From CAYNDB01 sp964395915 (GTDB lineage Bacteria > Nitrospinota_A > UBA7883 > JAJRTC01), in assembly GCA_964395915.1 (NCBI GenBank), contig CAYNDB010000060.1, positions 1 to 15,106 on the forward strand: a DNA stretch of 15,106 nt, read 5' to 3'. The notes beneath the pieces were generated by a model. The model did not search any database, was not told the DNA's origin, and worked only from the letters and a program-made list of their open reading frames with translations. Both the position numbers and the translations under genes were made by a program. Positions 1 to 5,633 of the stretch are shown piece by piece (positions within the stretch are counted from its first letter, which is position 1; each line of letters opens with the position of its first letter).

Positions 1-534
1 TCAAACACCACAAGATAAGATACAAGAAATGTTGCAATGATCGGTTGAACCCACCAGGGCTTTCCTCATTCCTTCAATTACGCCGGGCAATCCTCTCATT
101 TCTTCGTGCATGGAGGGAATGGATGAATCTATGCTTATCCAGAACGTATATATACTGGTAAACGCCAGAGCCCGCGCAATCATTTCTATGCGGCGCATGA
201 AGTCCGGACGGTTATGATTTTGGAATAAAAATCCGTTAGTGCCTGTCCTGATATATTTTATACCAGCCTTGGACGCGTGGTTTATAAGCTCCGTAATTTC
301 ATTGAAATAAAGGAGCGGTTCTCCACCTGTAAAGGAAATTGCGCTGACGTTATTATCCGCCGCATGGTCGATTATTTTTTTCGCTTCATCGATGTTCATG
401 GTGGAGCGGTTGAACTTGTTCGATTTTCTCATGCCGCATTGTGGGCAACCTGCGTTGCACTCTTCGGTGTATTGAATGACAACCTGGCCAGGAACACGGT
501 TGCGGGCAAGGCGTGAGATTGTTTTGATAAGCAT
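1..534 (-). CDS. Radical SAM protein, apparently C-terminally truncated
   Basis: The 177-residue product carries the radical SAM [4Fe-4S] motif CxxxCxxC (C26, C30, C33 in ECNAGCPQC) and the SAM-binding GGEP motif (FTGGEP, residues 68-73). It therefore probably binds a cluster and cleaves S-adenosylmethionine reductively; the substrate is unknown. The ATG directly follows the TAA of the upstream PHP-glycosyltransferase gene (TAAATG), with AGG about 4-5 nt ahead inside that gene's end, so translation is likely coupled. The TGA stop occupies positions 1-3. Most radical SAM enzymes of this type exceed 300 residues and complete a partial TIM barrel; this one ends after roughly half of it (last residues SCGV). 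Either the gene is truncated or frameshifted, or this is a short variant; the window does not extend far enough to decide. Family call is firm, integrity doubtful. Confidence 0.8.
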   Translation of the reverse strand: MLIKTISRLARNRVPGQVVIQYTEECNAGCPQCGMRKSNKFNRSTMNIDEAKKIIDHAADNNVSAISFTGGEPLLYFNEITELINHASKAGIKYIRTGTNGFLFQNHNRPDFMRRIEMIARALAFTSIYTFWISIDSSIPSMHEEMRGLPGVIEGMRKALVGSTDHCNISCILSCGV

Positions 535-2997
535 TTAACCTGACGCTCCAACCAGTCTGGTTTTTTCAACGGGGTTTTCAGGAGCTTCTTTGCCAAAGTC
601 GAAAAGTGTGGAATAGGCTTGATCTCCTATTGAGGCGTTCGCCAGCGCGAATCGTCTTGCGGCGGCTCCCATTGTGGATACAAACTCCCTGTCTTCCAAC
701 AGCGTTTTGATCTTCTCTAAAAGGCTGGCGGAGCTGTTGGCCTTGACGACGAACCCGGTTTCCTTATCTATGATAAGTTCTTTCGGCCCGCCTTCATCCG
801 TCACGATCACCGGCAACCCGGACGCCTGCGCCTCAAGGACCACGTTGCCGAAAGTGTCTGTCGCGCTGGGGAAAACAAAGATATTCGCCGAAGCGTAAAT
901 GGAGCTTAACTCATCTGCTGTCAGAAAGCCTGTGAAAAGAGCCGGATAACCTTGAAGATCATCTTCCATTTCTTTTCTATACGGCCCGTCACCGACAATT
1001 ACAAGATCGGCTTGCGACCCCTCGTTAACAATTTTTTTAAACGTTTTCACCAAGAGCGGAAGGTTTTTTTCCCTGCTGACCCTGCCCACGTAAATAATTT
1101 TTGGGTTTGATCCCAACCCATAAGTTTTCCATATTCGCAGATTCTTTTTATCCGGGCTGAATACCTTCGTGTCAACCCACCTGGGAAACGGCTTCACCTT
1201 GCTTTCGGCCAGCCCTCTTTCTACAAGCTGAGTCCTCGTGCTGACCGATGGTACGGTCACTTCATCGAGCATGTTGTAAAACCAGATCATGAAGCTCCAG
1301 GCGGCTCCTTCCATGAATTCGTCATCCGTAAGCTTCTTTACATATTGAGGAATATCGGTGTGATACGTTCCGGAGACAGGCACGTCGAAAAGCTTGGCCA
1401 GAAACAGGCCGATAAGTCCAAGCGAGCCGGGTGTGCTTATATGAATTCTGGTAAACCCTTCCCGCTCGAAGCAATCGATCATATTCAGGATTGGAGGAAA
1501 GCTCATCTTAAGTTCCGGATACTCCGGGAACGAAAATTTGCCTACCGATTTAAAGTTTATCACTCCATTATTAGAGCTAGCTTTGTCGGTGTCAGATGTG
1601 ATTACCGTCAGGTCGACGCCTTTTCTTTTGGAGGTTTCCAATATTCTTTTTATGGTTATCGCCACGCCATTGATTTCGTTTAATGTATCGGTGAATAGCG
1701 CTACTTTTTCCTGCCTTTTCTTATTTTTTCCATCGAGATGTTTCGCTTCAAGCTCGAACAGCAGCTTTTTACTTCTCTGCTGGATATGGTGGGCTATGTA
1801 GTAAGGGGAAACAAGAAGGTGGGATACTCCAATGGCGCTGAATGAATGTATCAGGTCGAAAAACCCTTGTGAAGAATAAGTCATTGTGAGCCTTTGAATG
1901 TATGTGTACAAAATGCGGTTTGCCAGATAGCTGGTCACCGAAAATATTTTCCTGTTGACGTTTCCAGATGTCAGACTTTTCAGGAAATGCTTGTCATTAA
2001 GGATGTTTTTCGCCTCAGAATCCAGAACCCCCTCGATTGTCGCGTCGTAAAAATTATCGTTGTTCTTTCTAAAAGCGGCTCCGAAGAAAAGTTTTATCCT
2101 CTCGGACACGCTTAGTTTGGCTGTGGGGACGTCGAACACTTCACTTAAGAGAGCCTTGATAAAAGGATATGAAGGTTTTCTGTAATTCTGATTTTTACCT
2201 TCAAACCGTCCAGAAAAAAAATTGTAGCCTATACCATAGATCGCATGAGCCAAAGTAAGCGGATCGCCATGCTCGCCTCCGGCCCATGACTTGGCGTTTT
2301 GTGTTGAGGATATGAATTCACCAACCGACTCTCCATGTTTTGAAACTGTATATGCGCGGGCTATGTATATTCCGCTGTGATCGTCTGAGCCGCCGACCAT
2401 TCCCTTGATCCACGGTTTTTCGCCGTAAGGCTCGGTGCCATGTGCGTTAGCGAGTCGCTCCATTTTTTCACGATTGATTGTAAATAGCAGCTTTTCCAGC
2501 AGGGTGTTATATCTGCTCGCCCTTGATCCGTTTTTCACTTCGAACACGTTGAAAAGAACAAGCAGCTTTTCGACCGTTTCCAGCTTTAATTTTCCGTTCA
2601 AATCGTAAAGAGGATGAGCGAGGAAATGAGCGATATTATTTTTCCTCAGATAGTCCGTGAACTCATAAATATTTTTACGCAATCTTAACGCTTCGGCGAA
2701 TTTATCTTCCTGTATGTCGAGGACAACTACGTGAACCTTGCAATTGTCCTCAGGAAAGCTGGCCGTAATCTCCGAGCTTATGAAAGCGTTATGGTTGTGA
2801 GCTATCTCAAGAGCTCCGTTGATCGTGTTGTGGTCAGTGATTGTTACATAATCCATACCGCGCTTGATGGAGGTTTTATATATGTGCTCTGGCGAAGTGA
2901 AACTCTCCGGGCAATTGATTTTTCTTAACGCCCAGATCGTCGGTTTATTCGAATGTTTAGAATGTACGTGAAGGTCCGCTTTATATATTCTTGGCAT
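535..2997 (-). CDS. PHP-domain phosphoesterase / GT4 glycosyltransferase fusion protein
   Basis: This 820-residue protein has two recognisable modules. Residues 1 to about 210 form a PHP (polymerase and histidinol phosphatase) domain with its metal ligands in place: DLHVHS (8-13), TDH (54-56), E76, H89, AHP (127-129) and GGSDDHSG (about 200-209). This suggests an active metal-dependent phosphoesterase. Residues from about 430 to 820 resemble a GT4 (GT-B fold) glycosyltransferase: donor-site segment VGRVSREKN near 635, and DTFGNVVLEA near 716, where Asp replaces the first Glu of the usual E-x7-E, as in many MgtA-like enzymes. Residues about 210-430 are unassigned. A GGATGA Shine-Dalgarno sits 6 nt before the ATG. 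It is the first gene of a two-gene minus-strand unit with the radical SAM gene. A role in glycolipid or surface-glycan synthesis is inference; the substrate is unknown. Confidence 0.88.
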   Translation of the reverse strand: MPRIYKADLHVHSKHSNKPTIWALRKINCPESFTSPEHIYKTSIKRGMDYVTITDHNTINGALEIAHNHNAFISSEITASFPEDNCKVHVVVLDIQEDKFAEALRLRKNIYEFTDYLRKNNIAHFLAHPLYDLNGKLKLETVEKLLVLFNVFEVKNGSRASRYNTLLEKLLFTINREKMERLANAHGTEPYGEKPWIKGMVGGSDDHSGIYIARAYTVSKHGESVGEFISSTQNAKSWAGGEHGDPLTLAHAIYGIGYNFFSGRFEGKNQNYRKPSYPFIKALLSEVFDVPTAKLSVSERIKLFFGAAFRKNNDNFYDATIEGVLDSEAKNILNDKHFLKSLTSGNVNRKIFSVTSYLANRILYTYIQRLTMTYSSQGFFDLIHSFSAIGVSHLLVSPYYIAHHIQQRSKKLLFELEAKHLDGKNKKRQEKVALFTDTLNEINGVAITIKRILETSKRKGVDLTVITSDTDKASSNNGVINFKSVGKFSFPEYPELKMSFPPILNMIDCFEREGFTRIHISTPGSLGLIGLFLAKLFDVPVSGTYHTDIPQYVKKLTDDEFMEGAAWSFMIWFYNMLDEVTVPSVSTRTQLVERGLAESKVKPFPRWVDTKVFSPDKKNLRIWKTYGLGSNPKIIYVGRVSREKNLPLLVKTFKKIVNEGSQADLVIVGDGPYRKEMEDDLQGYPALFTGFLTADELSSIYASANIFVFPSATDTFGNVVLEAQASGLPVIVTDEGGPKELIIDKETGFVVKANSSASLLEKIKTLLEDREFVSTMGAAARRFALANASIGDQAYSTLFDFGKEAPENPVEKTRLVGASG

Positions 2998-3273
2998 ATT
3001 ACATCATCCATTAATTTTCTTTAGGCGATAGTATTGGATTATGCGGATGGTTTGGGTTAAGCTTTGTTTAAATTCCTGTTAGAAAATAGTTAACTGTTTT
3101 GCTTTTGACCCGACAGGTTCAACGATTCTCCTGGCGATGACCGCTTTTCCCGAAAATTAATGAAACGGTAATACTAACCGGTCGAGAATTAATTTAAGAT
3201 GTTGGATATGAGAGTTCGGCGAATCGCTTGTAAACTGAAATCGAAAACACTTTTGTTATAGTGAGTATTGAAT

Positions 3274-4122
3274 ATGGATAAGGACAATAAAGGTATAGCG
3301 TTGATAGCCCATGATGGAAGGGAGAAAGACCTTCTTGAGTGGTGGCGGTTTAACAAGGAGCTTCTTTCAAGGGAGACTGTGTACACGACGCTTCCGAAGA
3401 GCGTGGACCGGCCTAACGCCAGGGAGGTAATCTCCATTCGCGCCGGCGCGGACGGTGGTGAGATGAAAACCGGAGCCCTGATCGCCGATGGAGTCATCGG
3501 GACACTGATATATTTCTGGCATCCCAAGGTGGCTCACGCTCATGATGTTGACGTCAAGGCGCTGATCCGAATGGCTGTTCATCGTAATGTCGTTATCGCC
3601 TGCAACAGGAGCAGCGCTGATCACATAATATCGAGCCGCGCCTCTAATCCAGAGGGCTATTTCCCGGAGAGCGCCGCGAAATTAAAACGTGTGGCTCTCG
3701 TCGCTCATGACAGTGAAAAGGACAAGCTGGTTGAGTGGTGTGTAAAATGGAAAAAGAGACTTTCACGTCATATGTTATGCGGGACAGGCACGACATCGGG
3801 CCGGATTCGCGAGGCGACCCTTCTGCCGGTGGAAGGCATGCGCTCGGGACCTGACGGGGGAGACTTTCAGATCGGGGCCAAAATAGTGGAAGGACAGATA
3901 GACTACATGTTCTTCTTCTGGTCTACCACAAACACACAGCCGCATGACGTGGATGTAAAGGCGTTGTTGCGCATCGCCGTACAGTTCAACATCGGCATAG
4001 CGTGTAACACGGCGACTGCCGATAAAATGATCGAATCCCACCTTTTCGGCCACGAATATAATTACACCGACATGTCTCTTAGCAGCCGCGCATCGGCCGA
4101 CTCTGAAATACTGATCCCATAA
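3274..4122 (+). CDS. Tandem methylglyoxal synthase-like protein (two MGS domains)
   Basis: The 282-residue product contains two consecutive MGS-like domains (about 7-121 and 138-256); typical MgsA has one and is 130-150 residues long. MgsA converts dihydroxyacetone phosphate to methylglyoxal and phosphate in the cytosol. By alignment from memory to E. coli MgsA, domain 2 keeps H19 (H145), D20 (D146), K23 (K149), the GTGTT phosphate loop (170-174), S65-G66 (S191-G192), catalytic D71 (D197), H98 (H224) and D101 (D227), but has Ser217 where E. coli has D91. Domain 1 keeps H13, H90 and D93 but has Glu63 at the D71 position, Ala57 at S65, His83 at D91, and no GTTG loop, so it is probably not a normal catalyst. 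The ATG at 3274 is preferred over an in-frame TTG at 3268, because GTGAG (3261-3265) is 8 nt before the ATG. Whether the protein makes methylglyoxal is unproven. Confidence 0.85.
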   Translation: MDKDNKGIALIAHDGREKDLLEWWRFNKELLSRETVYTTLPKSVDRPNAREVISIRAGADGGEMKTGALIADGVIGTLIYFWHPKVAHAHDVDVKALIRMAVHRNVVIACNRSSADHIISSRASNPEGYFPESAAKLKRVALVAHDSEKDKLVEWCVKWKKRLSRHMLCGTGTTSGRIREATLLPVEGMRSGPDGGDFQIGAKIVEGQIDYMFFFWSTTNTQPHDVDVKALLRIAVQFNIGIACNTATADKMIESHLFGHEYNYTDMSLSSRASADSEILIP

Positions 4123-4246
4123 GCCGCTCTCGTCTATATCAGAAACATGACGCAGGCGCAGATAGGGAGTTTCCTGACTCCGGCGCGGTATATATTCCGT
4201 ATCTTCCGAACGTGAGTATAGATTCTGGATACAAAATGACCACTAC

Positions 4247-4283
4247 CAGCGGGTCGCAGGTTCGATCCCTGCACGGCTCACCA
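4247..4283 (+). repeat. 3' tRNA fragment (T-arm, acceptor strand, CCA), likely attachment-site scar
   Basis: The sequence reads as the last half of a tRNA: 3' anticodon-stem strand CAGC, a short variable region, a perfect T-stem (GCAGG 4256-4260 with CCTGC 4268-4272) around the loop TTCGATC (4261-4267), a 7-nt acceptor strand ACGGCTC, discriminator A and encoded CCA (4281-4283). No matching 5' acceptor strand (GAGCCGT expected), D-arm or anticodon loop lies upstream, so this is not a complete tRNA gene. From memory the T-arm and acceptor strand best resemble bacterial tRNA-Lys. Such fragments arise when an integrative element recombines into a tRNA 3' end. The intact tRNA would then be expected to the left, outside the window, in the same orientation, with the element ending here. 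No integrase is visible in the window. Confidence 0.75.
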
Positions 4284-4381
4284 TATTTTTCAATGGGTTA
4301 TAAAAGTTACCATTTCTGTTGATTATTTTAACAACCCGATAGTAAGCTTTTGAACATAAAGTATCTATACGCATTAAGCCC

Positions 4382-4396
4382 TGATTAGAGTAATCA
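4382..4396. repeat. Short perfect palindrome TGATTA-GAG-TAATCA
   Basis: Two 6-bp perfect inverted half-sites are separated by 3 bp, 15 bp upstream of the terminator stem. The form would suit a small dimeric regulator, but no promoter is evident beside it and a site this short and AT-rich can occur by chance. Confidence 0.3.
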
Positions 4397-4410
4397 AACT
4401 CTTGATGATT

Positions 4411-4439
4411 AGGGGGAATTCTCGCTTTCCCCTGTTTTT
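4411..4439 (+). terminator. Rho-independent terminator (plus strand)
   Basis: An 8-bp stem (AGGGGGAA 4411-4418 with TTTCCCCT 4426-4433, one G-T pair) encloses a 7-nt loop (TTCTCGC) and is followed by GTTTTT (4434-4439). The T-tract lies only on the plus strand, so it acts left to right. It could end transcripts from the tandem MGS gene about 290 nt upstream. It may instead be the original terminator of the tRNA unit whose 3' end survives at 4247-4283. Confidence 0.75.
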
Positions 4440-4559
4440 ATTGTCAATAGCCGGTTGCCTAGATTGGACTTGCCGCAGTTTCGCAGACAGTTATCCTCAT
4501 TTGTTTAAGGCCTTCTCAAAAACTTCAGGGCTTATGTTGCCCGGATAGCTTGCCGTTAG

Positions 4560-4592
4560 ATTCGATTATGGAACATTTCAGCGTAATCGAAT
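4560..4592. repeat. 9-bp perfect inverted repeat beyond the P-loop gene stop
   Basis: ATTCGATTA (4560-4568) and TAATCGAAT (4584-4592) are exact inverted copies separated by 15 nt. On the minus strand they begin 12 nt after the stop of the P-loop NTPase gene, so the mRNA could form a 3' hairpin. No T-tract follows on the minus strand, so it is not a standard intrinsic terminator; mRNA stabilisation or protein binding are alternatives. Confidence 0.5.
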
Positions 4593-4604
4593 ATATCAGC
4601 CAAA

Positions 4605-5075
4605 CTACCGTATTTCTCTTTTATTACCTTTAAAGGCATTGAATATCTTTTTGTGAAACTCAAACGAACATTCATCATTCCTTGAATAGTAATCCTTGAC
4701 CCAGCTCTGCAGAAACTCCAGTTTTTTATTCTGATCTTCAAGTGAGCTATACTTGCGTGGCTCCCAAGGCCTGTTGAAATTATTCTCAAGGCATTTTTCC
4801 AGCCCCGGGTTAAGGAAAACAAGTTCGCTACAAAACTTTGCCGCCTGCTCTATCAGATTTCCGTAGCATCCTTCGATTATCCATTCTCTGTTGCTATCGA
4901 TAAATCGGGTTAACAGCTCCTCACTTTCCATAACGTCTCTTCTCACGCCCGGTTTTTCCGGAATCCACGTGATGGAATCCAGATCCAATATGGTTGTCCC
5001 CAAATCAGTTTTCAGCTTGGATCCGAGCGTGGTTTTGCCAGCCCCGGAATTTCCGAAAATTACAATTCTGTTCAT
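4605..5075 (-). CDS. Small P-loop NTPase, adenylate/shikimate kinase-like
   Basis: The 156-residue protein opens with a beta strand and a clear Walker A motif (GNSGAGKTT, residues 8-16), followed by LDLDSI and a WIIEGCYG segment. This pattern is seen in the small kinase-like P-loop family often annotated as adenylate kinase or FlaR-like topology-modulation protein. It probably binds ATP and may phosphorylate a small molecule; the substrate is unknown. The C-terminal end (FEFHKKIFNAFKGNK) matches how I recall family members ending, so the gene looks complete. I chose the ATG at 5075, immediately before the first strand; an upstream ATG at 5129 would add 18 untypical residues and overlap the preceding gene. 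There is no clear Shine-Dalgarno at 5075. The YjbQ-family stop lies 28 nt upstream, so the two are probably co-transcribed with coupled translation. Confidence 0.8.
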   Translation of the reverse strand: MNRIVIFGNSGAGKTTLGSKLKTDLGTTILDLDSITWIPEKPGVRRDVMESEELLTRFIDSNREWIIEGCYGNLIEQAAKFCSELVFLNPGLEKCLENNFNRPWEPRKYSSLEDQNKKLEFLQSWVKDYYSRNDECSFEFHKKIFNAFKGNKREIR

Positions 5076-5103
5076 AAGTTTGCGATTATCAAAACGGCGG
5101 GAA

Positions 5104-5523
5104 CTACTCCCCTTGTATCTGAACCACAACTTTACGCTGTCTGGGGCGGTTGTCGAAATCGACCAGGGCGATCTGCTGCCATGTGCCGAGTATCAGGCGT
5201 CTGTTTTCAAAAGGAACGGTGAACGACGCTCCCATGAGGGCCGCGCGCACGTGGGAAAAGCCGTTGCCGTCGCCCCAGCGGGCGTCATGGTCATAATGAA
5301 TATCCTGAGGCGCAAGACGGTCTATGGCGGATTTGAGGTCGGACAGCGCTCCGTCTTCATATTCGATCGACGTTACGCCAGCCGTGGAGCCGGGAACGAA
5401 TACCACCGCAATGCCGGAGCCTGCGCCGGACTGTTCCATTATTTGCGTAACTTCGGCGGTAATATCGATAATATCGGTAAAACCCTTTGACTCTATTGCA
5501 AATGACCCTGTATAGACCGCCAT
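5104..5523 (-). CDS. YjbQ / UPF0047 family protein (secondary thiamine-phosphate synthase type)
   Basis: This 139-residue protein matches the YjbQ (UPF0047) family in length and in its conserved blocks: GSTAGVTSIEYE in the middle, NGFSHVRAALMG with its conserved histidine, and LGTWQQIALVDFDNRPRQR near the C-terminus. Family members form small beta-rich oligomers. E. coli YjbQ has been reported to have weak thiamine-phosphate synthase activity, which may not be the physiological role. Two adjacent ATGs occur (5526 and 5523). AAGG (5530-5533) lies 6 nt before the second and only 3 nt before the first, which favours 5523 and gives the usual family length; the further upstream ATG at 5580 adds atypical residues. 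It is the first gene of a minus-strand pair with the P-loop NTPase and diverges from rng across about 110 bp. Confidence 0.9.
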   Translation of the reverse strand: MAVYTGSFAIESKGFTDIIDITAEVTQIMEQSGAGSGIAVVFVPGSTAGVTSIEYEDGALSDLKSAIDRLAPQDIHYDHDARWGDGNGFSHVRAALMGASFTVPFENRRLILGTWQQIALVDFDNRPRQRKVVVQIQGE

Positions 5524-5599
5524 CATCCACCTTGTTGAAGTATCGTTGAGGCAGGATAACATAATAGGCGCGGCGGCCAAAAGCTATGTTAGAATTTTG

Positions 5600-5605
5600 T
5601 ATAAT
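5600..5605 (+). promoter_or_regulatory. Candidate -10 box for rng
   Basis: A perfect TATAAT lies 28 nt before the rng start codon in an AT-rich stretch of the divergent intergenic region, giving a predicted leader of about 22 nt. No good -35 hexamer is found at 16-18 bp (CCAAAA at 17), and a second weaker TAGAAT lies at 5590-5595. The call rests on the -10 match and position alone. Confidence 0.4.
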
Positions 5606-5633
5606 ATTTTAATTAACAGGCTTTTAGGAAATA

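Larger units (their letters stand above)
4123..4604. other. Gene-free region holding a tRNA scar, a terminator and inverted repeats
   Basis: No convincing coding sequence lies in these 482 bases between the tandem MGS gene and the P-loop NTPase gene, both of which end into it. It holds a 3' tRNA fragment (4247-4283), a short palindrome (4382-4396), a rho-independent terminator (4411-4439) and a 9-bp inverted repeat (4560-4592). The remainder shows nothing I can assign. The stretch 4123-4246 would belong to the putative inserted DNA if the tRNA fragment is an attachment scar. Confidence 0.7.

Noticed and set aside
3254..3262. Extended -10-like TGTTATAGT just before the tandem MGS gene
   Set aside because: It would start transcription only about 5 nt before the ATG, cut off the GTGAG ribosome site, and has no suitable -35.
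2998..3267. Small gene or regulatory RNA in the gap between the divergent PHP-GT and tandem MGS genes
   Set aside because: No frame with start, ribosome site and protein-like composition, and no strong hairpin was seen; both promoters presumably lie here but no convincing -35/-10 pair could be assigned.
4165..4182. Inverted repeat GGAGT-TTCCTG-ACTCC downstream of the tandem MGS gene as a terminator
   Set aside because: Only a 5-bp stem and no T-tract follows; the hairpin at 4411-4439 is far better.
4209..4283. A complete tRNA gene ending in CCA
   Set aside because: The upstream 37 nt cannot form the acceptor 5' strand, a D-arm or an anticodon stem; only the 3' half is tRNA-like.
4605..5129. 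Longer P-loop NTPase starting at ATG 5129
   Set aside because: The added 18 residues precede the natural first beta strand, are unlike the family, and overlap the YjbQ-family coding end.
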